The notes: a model not told the origin generated them from the letters alone. A stretch of DNA of 64,000 nucleotides from Siderastrea radians (GCA_964017195.1 OZ024890.1:68997376-69061375); one strand, 5' to 3'. Positions 44,201 through 54,883 are shown, numbered from the stretch's first letter. A program made the numbers and translations.

Positions 44201-47200
44201 ATCGTAACTGAGCATGATTGAAAGAAAAAAAAGGAGTGTATGTTGTGTGAAGAAAAGGAAAAAATGGGTTATTAGTACATCAATGTGCCAGGTTGTTTGT
44301 TAACTGAATAATAAAACACATTTGAGCAAAGGTTAATGCCATAAAAACGATATTAAGTTTGTACTCTGGCATATTTTGTTATGGGGTCAAACTGGACCCC
44401 AGTTGGTATGATTCATATGTAAAATATGTTGGTAGGATGAGGGTTAAAACGGGATCGAACTTACTCCTTCCAGGTACAGATTGCATGCTCTATCATCATT
44501 TTCTCGGTGATTGCTTGTTTGCGTAGTCATCCTGTCTTTTTAACGTCTTTAAAATTTGCAATTCGTAATAGCAACGAGTACCGATGCCTGAGGGTTACGG
44601 TGGCAGTAACCAAAAGGTCTATAAATTTAAATGGGGCTAGACAATGAGGATTTTAATGTTTTTGTGTCAAAGCAATTAGGAAATTACAGCAAACAAAAAC
44701 TTAAGTCCTACATGAAATGGTCCTAAAAAGCCAAGACGAAGATATTGAGTTATTGTCAAAGCGAACAAACCATAATCGATCGGTTTCCGGCAATTTTTGT
44801 AAAGAACTCAAGGGAAGAACTTCAAGTTTCAATCGATTTCAATCCAAGCTATCTTGCAGCCAAACACACTTATTTATGGTTTCAGAAAAAAAGTAAAGCA
44901 AAACTCAACCTTTTGTTCCAATCCGGTTTTAAGCTTTTAAAATTAATTCTAAAAATAGGAGACAAAGCCCCCTTAAAGAGTAGAGACTTAGCTAAACCTT
45001 GATACTAGACAACTTACTCGGCTTCCTCTGTGGAGTTTCTATTATAACATGTTGGACAAATCTGAAGATTTTCACACAATATTTAATATTAGGCACGAAG
45101 GGTATTTTAATGATAAAAAATCACATCTGTGCCATCATGATCACCCACCATCTTGTTCTACGCCAGTATTGTTCCCTTTATCTCCAAAATGTTAGGATTG
45201 GTTTTTGCTATAAATTTGAATCAATAGCTCATACAGAGGAATGCTTCAAAGAGTTGTTTATACAGAATGACTTTCACTGGCTTAGCCATAAAATATCTGC
45301 ATTTCATGTTGCTTCGATCGTTCTTTTTCTCTGCCACCTGGGTTGTTTTTTATCTTGAAAACCTATTCGTTGAGTAAGAAGGATCTTCATCACTATAATT
45401 GCATTCTAACAGTTTCGCAGTAGCAATAACCAATCCAAAAAGTAGCAAAGAAGCTACCCATTTCTTGCCACAGCAATAATTTGAGACCGCCTGTATTTGT
45501 CAATAGAATACTTTTTTTGGTATCATCTATAAGGACTAGCTAGTACACGAAATACCACTTGATCTATTAAAAAAAGGATTCTAGTTATTTTTTCTTGTTT
45601 TTTCCTATAAAAGAATGCTTTCTCAATAATGCATACAAACACCTAACAGAATATGCAATAACAGTTAAACACAGGGGAAGTTCACAAAGATGTAATTAAA
45701 TTTCCACTTGCAAGTCATTAATAAATGAATAACCGGCGATATGGAAATGGATACCTGTAACAGTGACAACCTTCTTTGTTTTATGGTTGCCGACTTCACT
45801 TCGTGTCCTTGAAGACAAACTGCTTCTTTTAGGACTCCGGCCTACGAACAGGCCCTCACATAACCCATGATTTGGTATCCATAGTTCCTCGAGAAACCGT
45901 TAAGCGAGCCGTTTTACAAATTTTAACTGTTCTAATTTTACGTTTTCGTTATATAGTAGACCAGCTTGAACTTGTTAATTCTATATTTTTTAATTTATTG
46001 ATCTTAGCAATGCATGGCATTGGCTGGTTTTGTTCATTCATGGTTTTCGAGGGAATGGATTCGCTGATAATGATTTGAGATTTAAGAACAGAATGGTGAC
46101 GCTTTTTGAGGGGTAGGACCTAATCTAGGGCGTGTACTCTAACAAGGAAATAAAGTATTTGAAACAAGGCTGGTGTTAGGATAACAGTCTTAGTCAATTG
46201 TTGGAATCTCTTTTTTTCTTTCATTTTGTTTTAGACCAATGTCGCCATTTGGTATTCGGCCCTGCTAAAGCGTTCAAAGGCAAGCGTCTGAAAAATCACA
46301 TGGTCCGTGAGACTGACGTTATTAATGAAGATTTATGCATGACGCTCTGCTACATGGAACCCAACTGTGTCAGTTACAATTTTAAAAAGACGACAACTAA
46401 TAATGAAGATCACAAGTGTGAATTGAATAATTCCATTCATGAAGGGCATGAGAATGACTTGGAGGAAGATCCAAATTACAAATACCATGGAGCTGAGGTG
46501 AGAAGTCTCGATTTTATAAGTTTTTCGCTGCTCGAAAAATATTGACTTAAAATTCTCAAGTTTGTCCTTCATTATCCGGCACAATTTCCTTCCCGCGAGG
46601 GGGGGGGACATCACTCAGGAATTTCGGTGGGCTCTGAGAGGCACATTTAACTTGAGGTGTACCCCTCCCTGCTCCCTTTTACCACCTCCCCCACCCTCAA
46701 CCATACATGGATTCAGTCTTTAAACACATCTGACATTTGGGAAATGATGTTTAAACTCGCATTAGAGGTGGATATTGTTTGTCTTTTATTTCGTCCATTA
46801 TGTCTCTTCCTGTTTCAGAGCGCTTGTGTAAGCAATCCTTGCCAGAACAAAGGAACCTGTCAAGCCGGTTTTACAGACAAAGGATATCGTTGTTTGTGTA
46901 CTGCTGGGTTTAAGGGACGTAACTGTCAAAAAGGTGAGCATGCATCTTCCTGGAGAAGATGGACATTTAACAAGCTTGTTTTCATAGGTATTTAATAAAA
47001 TATGTCAATAATACACCATTATTAAAAAACCTGCAAAGCAATTCTGAAAATCCCTCAAACTGAGCGAATTACAACAACAGTGTCACCTATGTCCATCATT
47101 GCCCCGCCCACTTCCTAGGCCTCTTTATTTCTTTTCTGTCAATCCGTTTCGATCGAGATGAATTGATCGTAAAGGTCATCGTAATTTTTACAAATTTGTG

Positions 47201-50200
47201 GCAAACAAACTCGATTAATTCCTCGTTTAATTCAAGCAAAAATGGGTTCAACATACGCTAAGTAGTTTACATTTTCTTGCATATATTCACTGTATAAACT
47301 GCATAAGGCATATTGCATGTTGTGTTTTCAAAACCCCGTTTTGATCTCCTCATGAAATTGACATTCCTCGTAAAACTATGCACATTGACAAAGGAGAGGC
47401 GTTTGCTGATCCGTCCCACGCTAACTATTTTAAGGCATTGTTAAGAGTGGTCAAAAGTGACAAATGCTTGCGACTCCTTTTTCGCCGTCCGGGATTTAAT
47501 AGAGCATTTTTATATGACGTCACGGCCGCATATTGGTGTACCAAAAACAAAGAAAAGGCGGCCATATTGTAACCTTCGAACGCAGACGTATTTCCAGATG
47601 TCGTTTCCCTCCGCCGAAATTATTTTTCGGCGAAGAAAAACGACAGCCGGAAATACGTCTGCGTTCGCAGGCAAGCCATATTGGTGTACCAAACCACTCC
47701 TGTGGGAGTTGAAGTCTTTTCTTATGTGAACAATTTCTTTTTATTCCAATAAATTTGCACAGCTGCTGATCTCGTGAGTGAAAACGTTCTATCGGTAGAT
47801 AGTAGCTTTAATCTGATTGGCTTGTCATAGTTGAGGAAAGCATATCCACGAAAACCTCAGAAACCATGAAACAGTCAGAAAACCGCCGCGAGAGTGGCCA
47901 GGGTCTGTAGACCCTCACCACCGTTGGTTGGTTATGACAGGTCTCTACTACAGCGATTTCTCTGTAAGAATTTGTTTGATTTCAATTTAACGTTCAGAAA
48001 CCGCGAGACTCACCTCCTTCGTTCAGTTTTTTTTTTTATCAAAGTCAGTGCCTTGTAATGCTACACGCACTCTCTCTAATCTTACACTCAAATGAGACAC
48101 ACAGCTCAAATTTCTTAATATAAGACTCCTATTTGTTGCATTTTGCCGTTATCTGTCAGTACAGCGTTGACTCTTCAATGAAACCGAGAGAGATTTCTGA
48201 CACCTTGCGAAACAGGAAGACATTTTTGCGTAGAGTGATAAACTGTAGATTAATACTGATTTTTCCCTTAGCGAAAAAGAGAGTGCCTTCAGCAACAAGT
48301 GACCTTGCAAGTGTCTCGCCATCCTCGAACCCGAGCGTTTCATCCGCCATCAACCAGAACGTCAGGGCCCATTCAACAAGTGAGTCTTCAAGTATCTCAT
48401 CGTCTGTCAGCCCGAGCGTTTCGTTTTCACAGAGTGTGTCTGCAAGTACCTCATATTCTGCCAGCCAGAGCGTTTCACTTTCAACAAGTGTGTCTGCAAG
48501 TACCTCATATTCTGCCAACCAAAGCGTTTCACTTTCCACGAGTGTTTCTCCAAGTACCTCATCGTCTAACAGCCAAAGCGTTTCACTTTCCACAAGTGTT
48601 TCTCCAAGTACCTCATCGTCTAACAGCCAGAGCGTTTCACCTTTAACAAGTGTGCCAGCAAATGCATCTCATTCTGTCAGCCAAAGCGTTTCAGCCTCAA
48701 CAAGTGTTAATGCCAGTACCTCCCATTCTGTCAACCCAAGTGTTTCAGCTTCAACAAGTGTGACTGCAAGTGCATCTCATTCTGTCAGCCGGAGGGTTTC
48801 AGCCTCAACAAGTGTGTCTGCAAGTACCTTACCGTCTAACTCCAAGAGCGTTTCACCTTCAACAAGTGTGACAGCAAGTGCATCTCCTTCTGTCAGCCAG
48901 AGCGCGTCACATTCAACAAGTGTGTCTGCAAGTGTCTCATCGTCTGTAAGCCAGATCGCGTCACATTCAACAAGTGTGACAGCAAGTACCTCCTATTCTG
49001 TCAGCCAGAGCGTCTTACATTCAACAAGTTTGTCTGCAAGCGCCTCATCGTCTGTAAGCCAGAGCGCGTCTCATTCAACAAGTGTGTCTGCACGTGCCTC
49101 ATCGTCTGTAAGCCAGACCATTTCACATTTAGCAAGTGTGTCTGCAAGTGCCTCGTCGTCTGTAAGCCAGAGCGTGTCACATTCAACAAGTGTTTCTGCA
49201 ATTGACCCTCTTCCTTCAGCAAGTGTTTCCCTTTCTGTTAGTCAGGGAATTTCACCTTTGCCAAGTAAGTTATCAGTTTATTTGGATTTCACTTTCCCCG
49301 AGGCAATAGGGCCTCCAGGAAATCTCACTGGGTGGCTGACTAAATCCTACCATCAGCATATAACTCAGTTTACCGAATTCACTTCACCAAAAGCCCCGGG
49401 GTTTTTGTAAAAATTACCTCAGGTCATCTAGGTAGCGTTTAATTAAAGAACGAAAGCTAAAAGATAATAATAAATAATAATAACAATAATAATAATAATA
49501 ATAATAATATACAAAGCTTATATAGCGCTTATTACAACGTCTCTGAGCGCTTTACAATTCTAAGAAATAGGTAACAACTGAAACAAATATTGATTTAAGA
49601 CATCCAACTGGCGGAAGGCAAACCAGTTGGCTATTTACAAGCGCAGCCGAAGGATTTATAACTCGGGACTGCCGTGAAACAAATACATGACGTGCTAAGA
49701 GTGGGATTCGAACCCGGGACCCTCGGACTCGAATTCCAACACCCTAACCACTCGGCCACCCAGCGAGGGCATGTTATTTACGTAAATACAGTGAAACCTG
49801 TTTTAAGAGGGAACCCATATTAAGCGGACACCCTTTAGTAAGCGGACACCAGCTTAAGTCCCTAAATTTTCTTGCCAAGTTTACTTTAAACTGAGCCTGT
49901 ATTCAGCGGACACCCTTATTAAGCGGATGCGGACACCAAAATCGAGCCATTTTGTTACAAGAAACCTGCATTAAGTGGAAAATTTAGGTGTTTCCAGAAG
50001 GTACTTTCATGACACGTGGCATTGCTTTCTGGTTCGAAGGGCGTGTTTTCCAGGTTATTTAGTAATTCTACTCGGAACGGCCAGTTTCGAAAGGTATTCG
50101 ATAAAGCATGTGAAGTATGCGAGTAAATAAAGGTGGAGGTAGAAGAAGTCAATAATTAACTATTGCTTTGCGATTTATCATAACCTGTATTCAGAGGACA

Positions 50201-52282
50201 TCAGCGATGATCCCAAGGGTGTCTGCTTAATGCAGGTTTCACGGTTAAGTGTAATTGCGTGCCGGCTGAGAGTGATTATAAGCAACACCATGTAGATGGA
50301 ACCTCTGGTGGGTTCAAATTTTCCGCGAAGGTTCACTTTACCATAAATTTATTACCATATATGTGAATGTTTCCAAAGCCAGAACATAAGCGAACTTCAA
50401 AAAAAAAGCTTTTTTATGCTGTTGTTTTTTGTTTTGAAAAAGAAAAGCAGTTTGACAGTTTTTACTTAGTGAAACGTACAGGGTGTGAAGTGTAAAGTTG
50501 TTTTTCCGCTAAGTAACGGAGGTATTAAAGTTAACGCTTTTTGCGTTTTGCGTTTTTCGCGATTCCAGGTGTAATTTATTTTACTGCGAACTTTGATCTC
50601 GCAAGAAAAGAAAGAAGTTTTTTTAGTAAAAGAAAAGCAGTGAAACAAACTCGCAAAAATTGTGTCACAAAATATCGTTCTTGCAAAATCGCAAAATTAA
50701 CCTGTCGCAAAAATTCTCTTTTCAACATTAGGCTATTTTCATCAGAATGTCATTTTCAGCCTGGCTTTTACACTGAAAAGAGTTATAACTCTAACTCTAA
50801 GAAATTAGATAATTTGCCTCAGACGAGTTATGGACGAAACTCATTTCAGGTTCTCCGATTATGATTTTTCTTGAAAGCATTTGTTGTTGACTCTTATCCT
50901 AACCACTTACCTGCTACAGTATAACTCTAACTCTAAGAAATTAGATAATTTGCCTCAGACGAGTTATGGACGAAACTCATTTCAGGTTCTCCGATTATGA
51001 TTTTTCTTTAAAGCATTTGTTGTTGACTCTTATCCTAACCACTTACCTGCTACATCTGATCAGGCGACAGCCATTTTTATGATTAAAGTCAACCAGCTAC
51101 AGACCTTATAAATGAAATTATTTGAGTTAATTCTCTCTTAACTATTATTAATGCTCCTTTTTTCATAATAATTAATACTTTGTTAAATTCTCCCCATGGG
51201 CTTTTCAGAATTAAATTACATCAATGTTATAAAAAGAAATGTAAATGTATGCATAAAAGCTAAAAAAATTTACTCGTCCATAAAAACCAGCTAATGAAAT
51301 AAGGTTGCTACAAGTTCTTAAAATGTTCCTTTAAGGCAAGTTTGTTTGTTAGTTTGTTTGTTTGTTTGTTTGTTTATTGTTTTTTTTTTGTCCTCGCTGA
51401 GTTACCTTTCCCTCTTCCGCATTAACAAAGAACTGGTCATAAATTTTTATCTCGCAGTATTAAACTATGCTCTTCTGTTCCGGGGTTCCGGAAGAATTAA
51501 AGATTACGTCATCATACATGGCATGCGAAAGCTCACAGCCGTGACATTCTGTCTGTGGATGAAAACCGCTGATAAAGGGAATGAAGGAACGACGCTGAGT
51601 TATGCAGTGGAGGGAGAATACAACGAACTGTTCCTAAGGGACTACAGAAATTTCCTACTTTATGTGGGAGGTGCTGAGACAAGGTACAAATATATTCAGT
51701 CTATTAATGTCTGAATCTCAGACTGTCCGATGTATCGTCCTCGGGAGAGAAAGTAAACGACCCTGCTGCCGTCTAAGGCTTACCTCCCATTTACTGAAAC
51801 GTCCACTAATCTGGTCACAAAATATTTTTTATTGCACTTATAGGTTCATCGCAATGCTAACTAGTTAGCTTCTAATTTTGAAAATAAATTGCATGCATAC
51901 TCGTCAGCGGAGGGGAAGATGTACAGAAGGGATGATGTACGGTGTGCATGTGACGCACCTTCATCCACAGCGTGATTCGCTGCAATTTTTCGTAAATAGT
52001 ACAAAATATATACAGGCATAGATTTAATTTCTATGTCAAAGGGCACACTAACAGCTAAAATGAAGAAAGACGGCTGAGATAAGACGAGTCGCATAAGTTT
52101 AGATGTGAGTTCAGTTTACTATAAGTATAGTTAACACGTTACTTATTTTAATAGCCCGACTGGTGTATCTGCAAATGATGGAAAGTGGCACCACATCTGT
52201 GCAACATGGGAGAATGCAGCTGGATCCTGGAGGCTGTACAAAGACGGCATAATTGGGAAGAATGGCAGTGGTCTTCATACAG
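41272..52282 (+). CDS. Secreted apple-EGF-Ser-rich-pentraxin protein, copy 2 (last exon not found)
   Basis: The exons are 41272-41341, 46235-46497, 46819-46933, 48272-49264, 51458-51683 and 52155-52282. All are open with GT-AG borders and the same phases as copy 1. The signal peptide reads [17 protein letters not shown]. The apple domain differs from copy 1 mainly in its C-terminal loop ([20 protein letters not shown]). EGF and the first two pentraxin exons are nearly identical. The Ser-rich exon has one 18-residue unit more. The terminal pentraxin exon with the second half of the calcium site is missing at 52540, where the satellite begins. It could lie beyond 64000 if satellite and Polinton expanded within the last intron, or it may be deleted. 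The exon 6 donor (GTAGAT) is intact. Confidence 0.8.
41616..44443 (+). mobile_element. piggyBac transposon in intron 1 of copy 2
   Basis: The 2,828-bp element is flanked by TTAA at 41612-41615 and 44444-44447, the piggyBac target duplication. The corresponding copy 1 intron (about 29315-29325) has an uninterrupted TTTAAACGGGA, a paralogous empty site. Near each end are two palindromic blocks of the type GGGGTC-N6-GACCCC (about 41621, 41765, 44033, 44383). The outermost bases (CAGGTGGGG against CCCTCATCC) pair poorly, which is unusual. The transposase is intact, so the copy may be recent. Confidence 0.93.
41928..43799 (+). CDS. piggyBac transposase, apparently intact
   Basis: This is a 623-residue single-exon transposase. 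An acidic Ser/Asp/Glu-rich N-terminus (about 20-60) is followed by an RG-rich basic patch (about 77-105) and the DDE-type core. Candidate catalytic Asp residues lie in [11 protein letters not shown] (about 292), [11 protein letters not shown] (about 371) and SGVDNLDQL (about 470). The C-terminus is a Cys-rich zinc-binding tail ([22 protein letters not shown]) as in piggyBac proteins that bind their own end repeats. The start is the first Met of the frame, preceded by AAGTA. It has no introns or stops. In family terms it would excise and reinsert at TTAA. Confidence 0.95.
   Translation: MAAKGRIVYYNTEETLRAVLEGQSDESELEVSDSSDTESDHLSEPSDHSDTESAPTVPHDRNATDQAVTPSESPNEPRRGRGRGRNRGQARGRGQPVRAAGGEEDIAQDVLIAKNGTVWRTTPQNGGRRRMQDIIRAPPGITDAAKCNSVEEAFGFFITPTMVDLIVLETNREARRRVRQWNEDNPENQRDWQEVNSTEIKAFVGLCLYAGLHKSSHETVSSLWSENKGRPMFTATMSRNRFTSILKFLRFDNRATRQERQFDDKLAPFRDFWNLFQAQLPKFYIPGPDLCVDEQLVAFRGRCGFRQYIPSKPAKYGIKIWWCCDSQTCYPLKGDVYLGRQPGQQREVGQGARVVKQLVEPWRTSGRNVTADNFFTSIPLAEDLLKDGLTSVGTIRSNKPHIPDSMKANSTRQVQSSLFGFSDQLTLVSYVPKEKQAVLVLSTMHHDDLVDGDTQKPEIILYYNSAKSGVDNLDQLATTYTSRRKVNRWPVALFGNVVDVVAVAAFIVRLGNFPQWKISEGKRRRRLFLSELANQLVMPHMRRRALTPTLQAPIRNAVKMVGVDLPLPVQQAQGHTSAAKRKRCHLCPRGFDKKVRLTCDRCKHPVCSAHSVQQVLCDECFLI
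44448..46234 (+). other. Remainder of intron 1 of copy 2
   Basis: This aligns with about 29325-31510 of copy 1. Some indels occur, for example shorter sequence around 45500. No supported coding content. Confidence 0.6.
47577..47668. repeat. Foldback element in intron 3 of copy 2
   Basis: GAACGCAGACGTATTTCC is mirrored by GGAAATACGTCTGCGTTC, with inner TCGTTTCCCTCCGCCGAAA/TTTCGGCGAAGAAAAACGA pairing. Copy 1 (about 32995-33065) keeps the centre and right arm but lacks the left outer arm. The element is therefore old and partly deleted in copy 1. Confidence 0.8.
48272..49264 (+). repeat. 54-bp coding tandem repeats (Ser-rich exon of copy 2)
   Basis: Units are the same as in copy 1 but the exon is 993 bp. 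The pair of identical [18 protein letters not shown] units (about 48528-48635) is a fresh duplication. A unit [18 protein letters not shown] is extra. One unit near the end that copy 1 has is missing. Confidence 0.9.
49465..49763 (-). repeat. tRNA-derived SINE, orthologous insertion in copy 2
   Basis: This is the same insertion as 34719-35007, with a longer AATAAT tail. The head boxes are conserved (GGTGGCCGAGTGG; GGGTTCGAATCC in minus reading). Confidence 0.8.
49789..50244. mobile_element. Pogo/Tigger-like non-autonomous element in copy 2
   Basis: This is the counterpart of 35220-35673. The left terminus CAGTGAAACCTG is intact. The right terminus has one change (TTTCACGG). Confidence 0.75.
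50784..51055. repeat. 136-bp near-identical tandem duplication
   Basis: The unit beginning TATAACTCTAACTCTAAGAA at 50784 recurs at 50920 with only about two changes (CTTGAAAGC against CTTTAAAGC). Copy 1 has a single unit at about 36284-36420. It is a recent duplication in the intron before exon 5. Confidence 0.92.
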
Positions 52283-52539
52283 GTAGATTTCCTTCTGTAA
52301 CTGGGCATAGTTTTCTACTTCACACATCTTCACAAAGTGAGTAACATGATAGTAACTTCACGTAGGACTGGCAACGTTAACCTTAAATTAAACGTCAGAG
52401 TGTTCTTCCATTACAGTTTTGTGCGATACAAACAAAGAACAAAACAGTTCCTTCATTACAAGAAGAGAAATAACTCATTGTTTTCTAATCATTTTAGTTC
52501 ATGTGATCTAGCGGTGGAAAAATGATTAAAACTGGTCAA

Positions 52540-53985
52540 AACATGTAAATCGTCAAAAAGATACTGTAAATGATAATTTCCATACTTTTTACCCATTTAC
52601 ATGTTTTGAGATATTCCTGTAAAAAACATGTAAATATTTTAAGTGAAACATGTAAATTATGAAGACGATCCTGTAAATTTCTCAATTCAAGGGACATAAA
52701 CCATGTAAATACCATGTAAATCGAATAAAGGAACCTGTAAATATCATGTAAATCGAATAAAGGAGCCTGTAAACATCATGTAAATCGAATAAAGGAGCCT
52801 GCAAATATCATGTAAATCGAATAAAGGAGCCTGTAAATACCATGTAAATCGAATAAAGGGGCCTGTAAATTTTCATGTAAATCGAATAATGGAGCCTGAA
52901 AATACCATGTAAATCGAATAAAGGAGCCTGTAAATTTTCATGTAAATCGAACAAAGGAGCCTGTAAATATCATGTAAATGGAATAAAGGAGCCTGTAAAT
53001 TTTCATGTAAATCAAATAAAGGAGCCTGTAAATAGCATGTAAATCGAATAAAGGAGCCTGTAAATCGAAAAAAGGAGCCCGTAAATTTTCATGTAAATCA
53101 AATAAAGGAGCCTGTAAATACTATGTAAATCGAATAAAGGAGCCTATAAATCGAATAAAGGAGCCTGTAAATATCATGTAAATCAAATTAAGGGGCCTGT
53201 AAATTGTCATTTAAATCGAATAAAGGAGCCTGTAAAAACCATGTAAATCGAATAAAGGAGCCTGTAAATATCATGTAAATCGAATAAAGGAGCCTGTAAA
53301 TTTTTAATGTAAATCGAATAAAGGAGCCTGTAAAAATCATGTAAATCAAATAAAGGAGCCTGTAAATATCATGTAAATCGAATAAAGGAGCCTGTAAATT
53401 TTCATGTAAATCAAATTAAGGTGCCTGTCAATACAATGTAAATCGAATAAAGGAGCCTGTAAAAATCATGTAAATCAAATAAAGGAGCCTGTAAATATCA
53501 TGTAAATCGAATAAAGGAGCCTGTAAATTTTCATGTAAATCAAATTAAGGTGCCTGTCAATACAATGTAAATCGAATAAAGGAGCCTGTAAATATCATGT
53601 AAATCGAATAAAGGAGCCTGTAAATACCTTGTAAATCGAATAAAGGGGCCTGTAAATTTTCATGTAAATCGAATAAAGTAGCCTGTAAATATCATGTAAA
53701 TCTAATAAAGGATCCTGTAAATTTTCATGTAAATCAAATAAAGGAGCCTGTAAATACCATGTAAATCGAATAAAGGAGCCTGTAAATCGAATAAAGGAGC
53801 CTGTAAATTTTCATGTAAATCAAATAAAGGAGCCTGTAAATGCCATGTAAATCGAATAAAGGAGCCTGTAAATATCATGTAAATCAAATTAAGGGGCCTG
53901 TAAATTTTCATGTAAATCGAATAAAGGAGCCTGTAAAAACCATGTAAATCGAATAAAGGAGCCTGCAAATATCATGTAAATTGAA
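52540..53985. repeat. 32-33-bp satellite array
   Basis: About 40 units of GGAGCCTGTAAATATCATGT plus AAATCGAATAAA (32 bp) alternate with a 33-bp form having TTTTCA in place of TATCA. Shortened 21-bp forms also occur. Each unit contains TGTAAAT twice, and the first 150 bp hold diffuse TGTAAAT motifs before the regular array, suggesting growth from a 7-bp seed. The array starts exactly where homology between the gene copies stops. A minus-strand open frame over it is an artefact of the period. Confidence 0.95.
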
Positions 53986-54623
53986 AAAGGGCGACTACAT
54001 TGTAGACCATGTAGTGAGATGACAGACAAAAAGCCTTTTCTGTAATCTTTATTGTTGAAGAAATAACGCGTTGAACATTTCCAGCATAGAAAACCTTATA
54101 AGCAGACCTTCTCAGTAGGTTTGCATCAACAGTCTGGTCTACAACCACTACACTGTATGAATTCATAATAGGCATGGATGCATGCCTTCAAAAAGGGCTT
54201 TTAAAAATAGACATTTAAGAAAAGTAATGCAAAAATAATGCAGGCACATTGGTTACACCAACGAGCACCAGCAGCATCACCTAAGCAAATGAATCTGCAT
54301 CTGTGTGATTGATACCACTTATGGGTATCAAAAAGTGACGACATTAAAGGGGCATAGTCACGCATTTTAGTTCACTTTAAAAATCAAAAATATGTCCTGA
54401 CATCAATGAACGCCTGCAAATAATGGTTTAATTTTGTTACCAAAGACTATATTACTTCACTGAAACTATTTTTTGTCGTCTGTTGCTACGGATGGCACGG
54501 ATGGAAATGGATTGCAATTTGAAAAAACTAGGCTAAACTTTTCAAATTCTTACAGCGTGTTGACATTAAATCGATATTAAATGGTCATAATTTGTTTTCT
54601 CCTAATGAAATTAAGTTAATATG
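53986..54623. other. Non-coding stretch between satellite and Polinton-like element
   Basis: A 67-codon minus-strand frame (53972-54175) includes LLRRSAYKVFYAGNVQRV but has no recognisable domain and partly overlaps the satellite edge. The rest is AT-rich without supported features. Confidence 0.5.
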
Positions 54624-54809
54624 TTAGTAGTAATATAAGGATTTAACAAATACCACCTGATTGTCAGAGGTTTATTTAAGAAATTTAAAACCCCCAACAT
54701 AATGAACAAGCTCCTTGCGTCGCATGTTTATTATGTTGGGGGTTTTAAATTTCTTAAATAAACCTCTGACAATCAGGAAGTATTTGTTAAATCCTTATAT
54801 TACTACTTA
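54624..54809. repeat. Near-perfect 78-bp-arm palindrome just upstream of the polymerase gene
   Basis: Arms 54626-54703 and 54730-54807 differ at two positions and enclose a 26-bp loop. TTA lies on both outer sides (54624-54626, 54807-54809). It may be a foldback MITE with a 3-bp target duplication, or a terminal structure of the Polinton-like element, whose first gene starts 75 bp further on. Confidence 0.88.
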
Positions 54810-54883
54810 ACCGAAACAAACCACCCAGCATTACAAAATTTTTTAATTAAAGAAATACACATCTTTATTATATCCAAGTTGTA

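Larger units (their letters stand above)
40523..52540 (+). repeat. Tandem segmental duplication, unit 2
   Basis: It is collinear with 24065-37810. Unit-specific features are the piggyBac insertion (41616-44443), a deletion next to the SINE, a 136-bp tandem duplication at 50784-51055 and loss of homology at the satellite. The equivalent of exon 7 is not found before or inside the satellite. Confidence 0.92.

Noticed and set aside
41616..44443. Host-domesticated piggyBac-derived gene
   Set aside because: TTAA duplications, subterminal repeats and the empty paralogous site show an ordinary recent transposon.
53702..53968. Minus-strand ORF with repeated FDLHGFYRLLY-like sequence
   Set aside because: It is an artefact of reading the satellite in one frame.
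52540..53985. CRISPR-like array
   Set aside because: Units are directly adjacent with no unique spacers, and the context is an animal genome. It is a satellite.
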